Shown here: positions 1 to 7,323 of the stretch, piece by piece | Layout of the letters: every line of letters begins with the position of its first letter | Position numbering within the stretch: the stretch's first letter is position 1 | Program-made: the position numbers and the translations under genes | Assembly (NCBI GenBank): GCA_030433195.1 | Contig: JAUIME010000009.1 | Location: forward strand, 1-23,326 | Source: a bacterium | GTDB taxonomy: Bacteria; Planctomycetota; JACOTG01; JAUIME01 | DNA: 23,326 bases | Reading direction: 5' to 3' | Notes under the pieces: model-generated | Told to the model about the DNA's origin: nothing | What the model saw: only the letters and a program-made list of their open reading frames with translations | The model's database searches: none

Positions 1-106
1 ACGCTGATCCCCGGGAGCACCTCGCTCATCCGCTGCTCGAGCGTGTTCTTGGGGAGCTCATCCTTCGATGGCTTGCGGTTGAGCGGGAACGGACGCGTGG
101 AATCGA

Positions 107-3103
107 TCAGGCGAAGGCGAGGGCGTCCGTCTCTCCGACGGCAACGATGCGATCGGTCGTCGCCCCGGTGCTGCCGTTGATCGAGAGCACGCTCTCCCCG
201 TCGATGCCCTGACACGATTCTGCGGCGTTCTCTCCTCCGACGACCAGCTCGAGCGTGATGCTCCGGGGGTCGCCCTGATCCGTCGCCGGGGTCACGTCGA
301 GCGTGACGTAGTTGGAGGCACCGCTCGGGGCGCCGGCGGGCACGAAGAGTCGCGCCGCGACCGAAAGGCTCTCAGTCGTCGTGAGGTGTCGCTCCACGAG
401 CGTAAACTCTTGCTCGAGCCATCCGCTCGTGTCGGTGATCGAGACGTCGAGCTGCACGTCGCCGCTTCCGCAGTTCGTGACGTCGAAGAGCTGCTCGAGG
501 GTCGCGCCTGCCACGACGGGAATCACCGTCGACTCGGGCGTGATGCACAGCTCGCGGAAGATCGCCGCCGGCAGCTCGACCGGGGGCGGATCCATGATGT
601 CGTCGACGACCACTCCGCCGTCGGTTCGCACGAGGTCGGCATGGATCGTGATGCCGCCACCGCTCGTGATCCAGTCCTGCCCCGCGGGAAGCCCGCGAAG
701 ATCGACCTGCCCGCTTGGCGTCGCGAAGAGTTGAACCGAATCGTGTCCGACGATCGCCGGCGACGTGTTCAGGTTGCGCACGCGCACCTGTTCGCCCGCC
801 AAGACGATCTCGTTCGCTTCGATGAACGCATCCCCCGAGACCGTGAGGATCGGTGGGTCACCGCAGAAGACGTGCGCCTTGACCGTCCCTTGGATGTCGA
901 TGATGTCCGCATTGATGCAGAGGATGCGCCCGTCGAACGATCCGCAGTCGATGAGCGCCGACGCACCGAGTTCGGCACGATTCAACGCCTGGTAGTAGTT
1001 GCGCATCCGAATGGTGCCTGGCGCCGACGAGAGCGAGTTGGAGAGGATCTCTCCGACGAACGGGCTTTGGTTGCGCGTGATCGCCTCGTCGACGGCCTTG
1101 ATCGTGAACCGACCTCCTTCCGGCTGATCTCCGTTCGCGGCACCGCACGCGATGCGACCGCCGTCGTTGACGACCGTGTCGCCGAGGATAGCGATGTCGC
1201 CCGACGGGAATCCACCGCGAATTCGACCGCGGTCGGAGAGATCGGCGCAGGCCTCGTTCAACACGTCGACCGTCGGTGCGAGGATCGCCACGCGACCACC
1301 GCGTGAGCCGTCGCCGCCCTGGATCGAACCGCGATTGATGACGGGCCCGTCGGCTTCGGTGGGCACGCGAATCGTGACCGATCCGCCCGGGACTCCGCCC
1401 CCGCTATCTCCCGCGCCACCCAGCACCGAGCCGCCACACTGCACGTCGACGCGATCGGCACGAATGTCGAGCGCCGCGCCGCCCGTATCGCTGGCGAGCA
1501 CAGGACGCAACACGCCACCGCTCTCGACAACGAGCTCGCGCAGCACGACTTCGTCAGGATCGCCGCTGTCGGCGAGACGAACGTCGTGTCGAATCGACAC
1601 GCGACTCACCGGGCTCGGTGCCACGCCGGCATCCCACGTCGCCGGGTCGTCGAATCGTCCGTCGGTGATCGAAACCAGCGGAATCGCCGGATCGGTCGGC
1701 GCGTCGACGCAGTCGTTGAGTTCGAGCCGGTAGCCGCCGACGGTCTGCAGAGCGCAGTCCATGTCACCCGCAATGCTCGTCGTGGTGACGCGTGCGACGT
1801 ACGTTCCGATGTCGAGCCACAGCTCGAACGCGTGTCCGCCCGCCAGCCCCGTGGCCGAGTACACGGTCGACCCCGGGCACGTCCCCGAGCTGATGTCGCG
1901 GATCTCCAGATCCCAATCGAACTCGGCTTGCAGCACCCAAGTGGTCAGCTTCGCGTCGGACGGGTTGCTGAATCGATACCAATCGTAGTCGGTTCCGATC
2001 CCGTCTTCGTAAATCGTCCCGCAGCGGGCGATGCCGCACGCGATCGGATTCACGTCCGTGATCACCCCGGAATTGTCGCAGCCATCGTTAGCGTCGATAT
2101 CGCACGTTCCCGACTCGAGCTTGCACGGAACATCGGGGACGTCGATCCGGAGCAGGTACTCGAGCAGGTTCGAGCAACTGTAGGCCGTGCTCGAGGACGG
2201 CTGCACGCGCACGAGGTACGCCGTCGGGCTCATCCCCGAGCTCGTGAGGAACCGCGACAGCGACAGATCCGTCCCGCTCGCGGTCGCGAGAAGCGTGCCC
2301 GTGCAATCGTCGCTGTAGAGCTCGAGCTCCATCGAGTCCGAGGCTTCGAGCGTGATGTCCACGGCACTGCCGTTACCTGCCACGTTGAAGAGATACCAGT
2401 CCTCGTCGTTCGTACGTTGCGAGGCGCCGTAGATCGAGGTCGGAGCGACGCCGAGATCCTCGCGCGAAGCGCAGACGTCGTTTCCGGCAATCACGGTCGG
2501 GCAGAATCCGTCGAGCTGTTCGGTCGGAACGGTCACGGTGATCTCGATGAAGTCGACCCCGGTATCGTCTTGGACGTAGAAGTCGATGTAACCGGCATCG
2601 CGCATCGCCGGCGTCAGATCGATCGTTCCTCCTCCCGACAGCGGCAACGCGTCGAGTGGATAGCTGAACTCGAACCCGTTGGTTCCGTAGTTGGTGGTCG
2701 TCCACGCACTCGGCACGAGATTGGCGATGCTGTTCGACCAGATCGGCCCGACGCGCTCGCCGAACTCGTCGACGAAGAAGAGCCGGACGTTATCGTTGGA
2801 GGATCCTCCGGCATGGGGCCGCATCCGGAAGCGAACCGTCGCACTCTCGATCTCGGGAGGGAGTCCGTCGATCGTCTCGATGAACCGCTCGTTGAAGACC
2901 GTCGCGTCGTACGCGAACTCGATGTCGCCCGACACCCACTGCAGCAGGCCGGGACTCGGGCTTGCCTGCTCGCTCGGATCGGGGATCGGCCCGCCGAACG
3001 CGTCGTCGAACCCCGCTCGGAACACGAGCGTCTGCGCCGAAGCAACCCCGGCGATCGTGATCCATGAAACGACCAAGGCCAGTACGACTCTCTGGATTCT
3101 CAT
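107..3103 (-). CDS. Large secreted multidomain protein with pre-peptidase-like and beta-helix-like regions
   Basis: This encodes 998 aa. The ATG at 3103 has AGGAGG about 7 bases upstream and opens a clear signal peptide (hydrophobic residues 6-20, cleavage near ASA-Q at 23/24), so an in-frame start 129 bases further upstream is rejected. Residues 25-195 look like a beta-sandwich. Residues 205-322 and 355-465 are two related modules with a DWYLF/DWYRF motif followed by an LELYSDDC-like strand, as in bacterial pre-peptidase C-terminal (PPC) domains. From about 475 a W-x-G-V-x-P motif leads into glycine-rich, repetitive beta strands to about 860, reminiscent of a parallel beta-helix or G8-like region. 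Residues 885-960 resemble an Ig-like domain. Many paired cysteines fit an extracytoplasmic location. No catalytic site or sorting signal is visible. The gene is divergent from the HEAT-repeat gene. The function is unknown, and the last 30 residues look like the start of an unfinished domain. Confidence 0.8.
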   Translation of the reverse strand: MRIQRVVLALVVSWITIAGVASAQTLVFRAGFDDAFGGPIPDPSEQASPSPGLLQWVSGDIEFAYDATVFNERFIETIDGLPPEIESATVRFRMRPHAGGSSNDNVRLFFVDEFGERVGPIWSNSIANLVPSAWTTTNYGTNGFEFSYPLDALPLSGGGTIDLTPAMRDAGYIDFYVQDDTGVDFIEITVTVPTEQLDGFCPTVIAGNDVCASREDLGVAPTSIYGASQRTNDEDWYLFNVAGNGSAVDITLEASDSMELELYSDDCTGTLLATASGTDLSLSRFLTSSGMSPTAYLVRVQPSSSTAYSCSNLLEYLLRIDVPDVPCKLESGTCDIDANDGCDNSGVITDVNPIACGIARCGTIYEDGIGTDYDWYRFSNPSDAKLTTWVLQAEFDWDLEIRDISSGTCPGSTVYSATGLAGGHAFELWLDIGTYVARVTTTSIAGDMDCALQTVGGYRLELNDCVDAPTDPAIPLVSITDGRFDDPATWDAGVAPSPVSRVSIRHDVRLADSGDPDEVVLRELVVESGGVLRPVLASDTGGAALDIRADRVDVQCGGSVLGGAGDSGGGVPGGSVTIRVPTEADGPVINRGSIQGGDGSRGGRVAILAPTVDVLNEACADLSDRGRIRGGFPSGDIAILGDTVVNDGGRIACGAANGDQPEGGRFTIKAVDEAITRNQSPFVGEILSNSLSSAPGTIRMRNYYQALNRAELGASALIDCGSFDGRILCINADIIDIQGTVKAHVFCGDPPILTVSGDAFIEANEIVLAGEQVRVRNLNTSPAIVGHDSVQLFATPSGQVDLRGLPAGQDWITSGGGITIHADLVRTDGGVVVDDIMDPPPVELPAAIFRELCITPESTVIPVVAGATLEQLFDVTNCGSGDVQLDVSITDTSGWLEQEFTLVERHLTTTESLSVAARLFVPAGAPSGASNYVTLDVTPATDQGDPRSITLELVVGGENAAESCQGIDGESVLSINGSTGATTDRIVAVGETDALAFA

Positions 3104-3420
3104 GACACTCCTCCTGGCTAGGGGCGTGAATCGCCCTCCTTCAGCAACGCGACCGGGTCGCGTCTTCCGGGGAGTAGTGCCGGAAACAGGCCGGGAGGGG
3201 GACAGATCCGTTACAGCCTGATTCGAGGCCAAGGCCGAGCTTCAAGGGCGAGAACGGGTTCCGGGCAACCTTGAGATCGTGCAATCGGGCTCGCCGCGAG
3301 CGTGGGCACGAGAGCACCCTCACGTCGAGGCACGAACCTCGAGCGGAGCTTTCGTTGACGCTGTCCCATCGGCTCGGGTACGATCGAAGGAAGTTCCGAA
3401 CTGCCCAAGGAGAACCTTCG
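3104..3420. promoter_or_regulatory. Divergent intergenic region, 317 bp
   Basis: This region lies between the start codons of the secreted multidomain protein (minus) and the HEAT-repeat protein (plus). On the minus side it holds a strong ribosome binding site and a small 5-bp hairpin (GGGCG/CGCCC, 3122-3136) in the presumed leader. I could not find a convincing minus-strand promoter. The plus-strand promoter is listed separately. No RNA gene or additional reading frame with a credible start was found. Confidence 0.6.
3355..3384 (+). promoter_or_regulatory. Sigma70-like promoter of the HEAT-repeat gene
   Basis: TTGACG at 3355-3360 and TACGAT at 3379-3384 are separated by 18 bases. Transcription would start near 3391, giving a leader of about 30 bases that contains the AAGGAG ribosome binding site at 3407-3412. 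The match is good at the -35 and fair at the -10. The site is placed by eye. Confidence 0.5.
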
Positions 3421-4326
3421 ATGCTCGCCTGCTCATCGCTCGACGCGCCGCAAGTCGACAGCCGCACCCGCCGGACGACCGATTTCATTCGTCTCTTCGG
3501 GATCGTTGCCCTTCTGCTAACGAGCGTCGTGCTCGTCGCGCCCTCGCACGCCCAAGATCCGAAGTCCGACGAAGCCGAAAAGCCCGCCGCGCCGCAAGAC
3601 GAAGAGCAGCCCGAAGAGGAGAAGAAGCCCGTCACCGACGCCGAGGCGACAGCGGCCCTCGAGACGTTCCGCATCGCGTTCGCCCGGGACGACTTCGACC
3701 TACCCGTGCTTCTCGAGCATCATCGCGAGCAGGTGATTCTGGAGATCACGTCGCTCGACCATCCCGACGTGGCGGAAGAGCTGCTCGAGCATGCGAAGTC
3801 GGATTTGAAGAAGGTTCGCTACGCGGCACTCGAAGGGCTTGGCAACCAGTCGCGTGACGCGCGGGTGGTGTCGCGCAAGCTCCAACGCATGTACGACTCC
3901 GGCGACGAAGACGTCGAGCGGCTCGAACTCGTGATTCGCGCCCTCGGAAAGCTCGGCCATCAGAAGATGGGCCAGGAGTTCGTGAAGCTCTTCGCACACG
4001 AGAGCGACGACGTCGTCTTCGCGGCCGTCGCCGCGCTCGGCGACCTCGGCGACCCGAAGATGCTGCCGAAGCTCAAGGAGCTTTACGCGCTGAACGGCCT
4101 CGACACGAAGGGCGTCAGCGTCCGTGTCGACACGGGCACCGCCGGGGGCGGCGACCGGGCTCGCGCCCGCGCTGCCGGAAAGCGCCAACAGGCCATGATC
4201 CGACGCGACCGCAAAGAGATGGCCCGCGTCATGCACACCGCCCTCTCCAAGCTCTGCGAGACGAAGATCGAATCCCTCGAAGAGCTCGAGGCGTGGATGG
4301 AGAAGAACAAGCGCCGCTGGCGCTGA
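3421..4326 (+). CDS. Secreted HEAT-repeat protein
   Basis: This encodes 301 aa. The ATG at 3421 is chosen because AAGGAG lies 8 bases upstream and the frame then opens with a signal peptide: charged residues to about 24, a hydrophobic core at 25-40 and an AHA-like cleavage site near 44. Upstream in-frame starts have no ribosome binding site. A charged, proline- and glutamate-rich linker (about 46-72) follows. Residues 95-225 are paired helices with HEAT/PBS-lyase-type repeats, for example DLKKVRYAALEGLGNQS at 128-144 and DDVVFAAVAALGDLGDPKML at 196-215. The C-terminus (245-301) is basic and helical. HEAT repeats are protein-binding scaffolds, and no enzymatic residues are seen. It probably acts in the periplasm or attached to the envelope. 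It has its own promoter and is followed by a hairpin, so it looks monocistronic. The partner is unknown. Confidence 0.85.
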   Translation: MLACSSLDAPQVDSRTRRTTDFIRLFGIVALLLTSVVLVAPSHAQDPKSDEAEKPAAPQDEEQPEEEKKPVTDAEATAALETFRIAFARDDFDLPVLLEHHREQVILEITSLDHPDVAEELLEHAKSDLKKVRYAALEGLGNQSRDARVVSRKLQRMYDSGDEDVERLELVIRALGKLGHQKMGQEFVKLFAHESDDVVFAAVAALGDLGDPKMLPKLKELYALNGLDTKGVSVRVDTGTAGGGDRARARAAGKRQQAMIRRDRKEMARVMHTALSKLCETKIESLEELEAWMEKNKRRWR

Positions 4327-4349
4327 GGGCCCCGTCACCGGGCGCCCTC
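4325..4349 (+). terminator. Hairpin at the end of the HEAT-repeat gene
   Basis: GAGGGC-CCC (4325-4333) can pair with GGG-C-GCCCTC (4340-4349) with one bulged base and a 6-base loop. It overlaps the stop codon and lies just upstream of the next promoter. There is no U-tract after it, so it is a GC-rich hairpin that may help termination rather than a canonical intrinsic terminator. Confidence 0.35.
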
Positions 4350-4391
4350 GCCTCCTCTCAGAAGAGAGCACCACGAATTTCGCGACGCCGC

Positions 4392-4420
4392 TTGACTTCG
4401 TGTCGATTCGACACTATCGT
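4392..4420 (+). promoter_or_regulatory. Sigma70-like promoter of the nudix-SPFH-NADK operon
   Basis: TTGACT at 4392-4397 and TATCGT at 4415-4420 have the optimal 17-base spacing. The predicted start near 4427 leaves a very short leader, and the AAAGGAG ribosome binding site at 4429-4435 follows almost at once. The spacer is exactly filled by a palindrome, so a bound repressor would block polymerase. Confidence 0.6.
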
Positions 4421-4429
4421 TCGTGTCGA
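4397..4429. promoter_or_regulatory. Candidate operator: palindrome plus direct repeat
   Basis: GTGTCGA-T-TCGACAC (4400-4414) is a perfect inverted repeat with 7-bp arms and a 1-base centre, filling the -35/-10 spacer. TTCGTGTCGA occurs exactly at 4397-4406 and again at 4420-4429. The copies are 23 bp apart, close to two helical turns, and the second covers the probable transcription start. This arrangement fits a dimeric repressor. The next gene encodes an NrtR-like Nudix/winged-helix protein, so autoregulation is the simplest reading, but binding is inferred. Confidence 0.6.
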
Positions 4430-4443
4430 AAGGAGACTTACTC

Positions 4444-5178
4444 ATGAGTCGAGCGGACCGAAACGAGCCGGGGCCGGGGCACACCTCGAAACCCCATGCC
4501 TACGACTACCCCCGCCCCGCCGTGACGGCCGACTGCGCGGTTTTCGGCCTCGACGGGGAGCGATTGCACGTCTTGCTGATCCAACGCGACGTGAATCCCT
4601 TCCGTGGCTCGTGGGCCCTCCCGGGCGGTTTCGTCCAGGAGGACGAAACCTGTGAGGAGGCGGCGCGGCGCGAGCTCGCCGAAGAGGCCGGCTTGCGCGG
4701 TGTCTACCTCGAGCAGCTCTACACGTTCTCGGACGTCGATCGCGATCCCCGGCACCGCGTGATCACCGTGGCGCACGTGGCCCTCGTGAATCTCCTCGAC
4801 TACCGGGTCGCGGCCGCGACGGACGCACGGGATGTCGCGTGGTTCGTCCACGACGAGCTTCCCGAGCTCGCATTCGATCACGAGACGATCGTCGACGTCG
4901 CGCGCGACCGGATTCGCGGCAAGGTGTCCTATCAGCCGATCGGCTTCGAGCTGCTGCCGAAGAAGTTCACGCTTACGCAGCTTCAGCGCGTGTACGAGAT
5001 CGTCCTCGGTCGAGAGCTCGACAAGCGGAACTTCCGCCGCAAGGCGCTCGGCACCGGGCTGCTCGTCGAGCTCGACGAGGTCGAGCGTGACGTCGCGCAC
5101 CGCGCGGCCCGACTCTATCGATTCGACCGGCGCGAGTACGACAAGCTGCGCCGGCGTGGATTCCACTTCGAAATCTGA
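4444..5178 (+). CDS. NrtR-type Nudix hydrolase/transcriptional regulator
   Basis: This encodes 244 aa. The ATG at 4444 has AAAGGAG at 4429-4435, 8 bases upstream. Residues 25-155 form a Nudix domain. The Nudix box (G62-x5-E68-x7-R76-E77-L78-x-E80-E81-x-G83-L84) is complete, so hydrolysis of a nucleoside-diphosphate substrate such as ADP-ribose is possible. Residues 160-244 match the winged-helix C-terminal region of the NrtR family, with the run FTLTQLQRVYEIVLGRELDK and then RNFRRKAL, ending in a basic ARLYRF segment. NrtR proteins are repressors of NAD metabolism genes that respond to ADP-ribose, and many have a degenerate Nudix box. Here the box is intact, so the protein may be both enzyme and repressor. 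It is first in an operon with an SPFH and an NAD-kinase-like gene, behind a palindrome-containing promoter. The family assignment is strong and the ligand is inferred. Confidence 0.88.
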   Translation: MSRADRNEPGPGHTSKPHAYDYPRPAVTADCAVFGLDGERLHVLLIQRDVNPFRGSWALPGGFVQEDETCEEAARRELAEEAGLRGVYLEQLYTFSDVDRDPRHRVITVAHVALVNLLDYRVAAATDARDVAWFVHDELPELAFDHETIVDVARDRIRGKVSYQPIGFELLPKKFTLTQLQRVYEIVLGRELDKRNFRRKALGTGLLVELDEVERDVAHRAARLYRFDRREYDKLRRRGFHFEI

Positions 5179-5218
5179 CTCTTCGTATCGCCCCACGGCC
5201 ACACGAAAGGAGCCGCTC

Positions 5219-6304
5219 ATGGCGACACTGACCCGCGGTCCCGTCTTCTGGCTTCGTCACCTGAGAGCCGAGCCCAACCAGTACGTCCTGCAGTATCGTC
5301 GCGGCAAGCGGCGACGGGGCGGCTCGGGCTTGTCCTTCTGGTTCGACCCGCGTACGAGCTCGCTCGCCGAGGTTCCGGTGCAGGATCACGAGGCGTCGTT
5401 CGTGCTGCACGAGCGAACCGTCGACCTGCAGGATCTGAGTCTCTCGGTGAGCATCCGGTATCGCTTCGTGGATCCCGAACGCGCGGCAACACGGTTCAAC
5501 TTCACGATCTCGGTGAGGTCGGGATCGTGGACCGACCGTCCCCTCGAACGACTCGTCAACTTCTTCGCACGCCGCGCGCAAGAGCCCGCACGCGCGTACC
5601 TCTCGACCGTGCCGCTCACCGAAGCGATGACCTCGGCCGGACACGTGCGGGAGGCGATTGCGAACGCGTTGCGCGACGACCCGGAGGTCGCCGAGATGGG
5701 CATCGTCGTCGTCGACGTGCGCGTCGAATCCGTCACACCGACGAGCGAGATGCAGGACGCGCTCGCGACCCCCGCACGCGAATCCCTGCGTCAGAAAGCC
5801 GACGAAGCGGTGTTTCGGCGCCGCGCCGACGCGGTCGAGAAAGAGCGCGCGATCCAGGAGAACGAGCTCGCCACGAAGATCGAGCTCGAGCACCGGCAGG
5901 AGCAGTGGATTCGCCGCAAGGGCGAGAACGACTGGCTCACGGCCGACCTCGATGCGACCGCGAGCCGGCGACGCACCGAGGGATCGCTCGAACTTCGCCG
6001 CCTCGAGACCGAGGCGGACGCGGCGTCGGTCCGCACCCGGGCCACCGCGGCGGCCGACGCTCGCCGCGCGCGCGGCGAAGCGCACGCCGAGTCGATCCGC
6101 CTCGAGGAGCTCGCGAACGCCGAGGGCGAGCGCGTCCGCCTCGAAGCGTGGCGCGACCTGCCGAGCGGCATCGCATGGGCCTTCACGCTGCAAGGTCTCT
6201 CGGATCGTCTGCCCGCGATCGGCAACCTGCACCTGACTCCCGATTCGCTGACATCGGTCATCGACCGGCTCGTCGACAACCGAACGACCGGAGGTGACTC
6301 GTGA
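5219..6304 (+). CDS. Soluble SPFH/band-7 domain protein with coiled coil
   Basis: This encodes 361 aa. The ATG at 5219 has AAAGGAG 6 bases upstream and lies 40 bp after the Nudix gene. An in-frame extension into that gene is only a shadow of it. Residues 12-190 read as an SPFH/band-7 domain: an early NQYVLQYRRG strand, then LSLSVSIRYRFVDPERAATRF (about 78-98), then an alpha/beta part with EMGIVVVDVRVESVTPT. Residues 190-315 are highly charged, Ala/Glu/Arg-rich and predicted coiled coil. The C-terminus (315-361) is a short helical segment. SPFH proteins such as stomatin or flotillin form oligomeric scaffolds at membranes, but here there is no N-terminal transmembrane or signal segment. The protein is probably cytosolic or peripherally bound through its basic N-terminus (GKRRRGG). 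The stop overlaps the next start (GTGA), so the two are translationally coupled. The function is unknown. Confidence 0.82.
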   Translation: MATLTRGPVFWLRHLRAEPNQYVLQYRRGKRRRGGSGLSFWFDPRTSSLAEVPVQDHEASFVLHERTVDLQDLSLSVSIRYRFVDPERAATRFNFTISVRSGSWTDRPLERLVNFFARRAQEPARAYLSTVPLTEAMTSAGHVREAIANALRDDPEVAEMGIVVVDVRVESVTPTSEMQDALATPARESLRQKADEAVFRRRADAVEKERAIQENELATKIELEHRQEQWIRRKGENDWLTADLDATASRRRTEGSLELRRLETEADAASVRTRATAAADARRARGEAHAESIRLEELANAEGERVRLEAWRDLPSGIAWAFTLQGLSDRLPAIGNLHLTPDSLTSVIDRLVDNRTTGGDS

Positions 6305-7323
6305 GCTCGACCGTTCCCCGCATCGTCATCGTGACCCGGGCGACTCCCTACGAGGAGCTCGTCCGGCGACACGCGACTCCCGGCCAAGCGAGGTTCTTCC
6401 TCCGTTCGCGCGGGCGAACGCTCGACGACGAACTCGCTCGGCACGAGCGGTTCGAAGCCGCGTTGTGCCACGTCGAGTCGGCGATCCCCAGCGAGTGCCG
6501 ACGCGCATGCGTCGATCGCCTCGACTTGCCCGTCTTCGCCTTCGAGCCCGATGACGTCGTGGTCGTCGTCGGGCAGGACGGACTCGTCGCCAACGTAGCC
6601 AAGTATCTCGACGGCCAGACCGTGCTCGGCGTGAACTCCGACCCCGAACGGTACGACGGGGTTCTCTGTCGCCTTGCCCCCGAAGCCTGCGCGGAGACCC
6701 TCGAACGCGTGATTCGGCGCGATCACGGGAGCGACGTATCGATCGAGTCACGAACGATGGTCGAAGCCGAGCGAGGAGACGGCGCGGCGTTGCGAGCGCT
6801 GAACGAGATCTTCGTCGGCCACCGTTCGCATCAATCGGCTCGATACCGCATACGCGTCGACACGATCGAAGAGGCGCACTCGTCCTCGGGGTTCCTCTGC
6901 GCTTCGGGTACGGGCGCGACCGGATGGGCGCGATCGATCGCCGAGCAGCGGCGCATCGACACTCCGTTGCCGCGGCCCGACGATCACGGGCTCGTTTGGT
7001 TCGTGCGCGAGCCGTTCCCGTCGATCGCGACCCGTACGACCCTCGACTTCGGACGGCTCGCTGCGACCGACACGATCGAGATCACGTCGGACATGGGCGC
7101 CGGGGGCGTCGTGTTCGGCGACGGGATCGAGAGCGACGCGCTCGAGCTCGCCGCCGGAGAACGCGTCACGATTCGCGTTGCATCCCGACGCCTTCGTCTC
7201 GTGACACAGCGTGTCAGCGCGAAGCGTCGTACCGCACGCGTGTGCCGTGGTCGAGCGACATCCGCAACTCGGTGGCCGAGAGCGCGGGCGGGAAATACGC
7301 CCCCGACACCCGCGCGTGGATGA
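6301..7323 (+). CDS. NAD kinase-like (COG0061 fold) protein
   Basis: This encodes 340 aa. The GTG at 6301 overlaps the SPFH stop by 4 bp. The protein resembles NAD kinases. DVVVVVGQDGLVANVAKYL (85-103) corresponds to the GGDG nucleotide motif with Gly-Gln-Asp-Gly in place of Gly-Gly-Asp-Gly. ALNEIFVG (166-173) carries the conserved Asn-Glu. SSGFLCASGTGATGWARS (195-212) corresponds to the SDG..-TPTGSTAY loop. NAD kinase phosphorylates NAD to NADP. Here the catalytic Asp and Asn-Glu are present, but several surrounding motifs are altered, so substrate or activity may differ. The typical fold appears to end near residue 303. The last 37 residues are Arg/Pro-rich and are encoded opposite the end of the convergent pentapeptide gene, so the native end or a late frameshift is uncertain. 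A link to the upstream ADP-ribose-type regulator is likely. Confidence 0.75.
   Translation: MSSTVPRIVIVTRATPYEELVRRHATPGQARFFLRSRGRTLDDELARHERFEAALCHVESAIPSECRRACVDRLDLPVFAFEPDDVVVVVGQDGLVANVAKYLDGQTVLGVNSDPERYDGVLCRLAPEACAETLERVIRRDHGSDVSIESRTMVEAERGDGAALRALNEIFVGHRSHQSARYRIRVDTIEEAHSSSGFLCASGTGATGWARSIAEQRRIDTPLPRPDDHGLVWFVREPFPSIATRTTLDFGRLAATDTIEITSDMGAGGVVFGDGIESDALELAAGERVTIRVASRRLRLVTQRVSAKRRTARVCRGRATSATRWPRARAGNTPPTPARG

Noticed and set aside
1..106. Minus-strand open frame at the window edge with protein-like composition
   Set aside because: There is no start codon with a ribosome binding site and too little sequence to assign. It is discussed only as a possible frameshift of the adjacent gene.
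1586..3067. Plus-strand open frame of about 490 codons opposite the secreted protein gene
   Set aside because: It is Arg/Val/Asp-rich with no signal peptide or domain. The minus frame has a signal peptide, ribosome binding site and repeated modules.
4438..5220. Minus-strand open frame opposite the Nudix gene
   Set aside because: The plus frame has a complete Nudix box and winged helix. The minus frame is its complement with no known motif.
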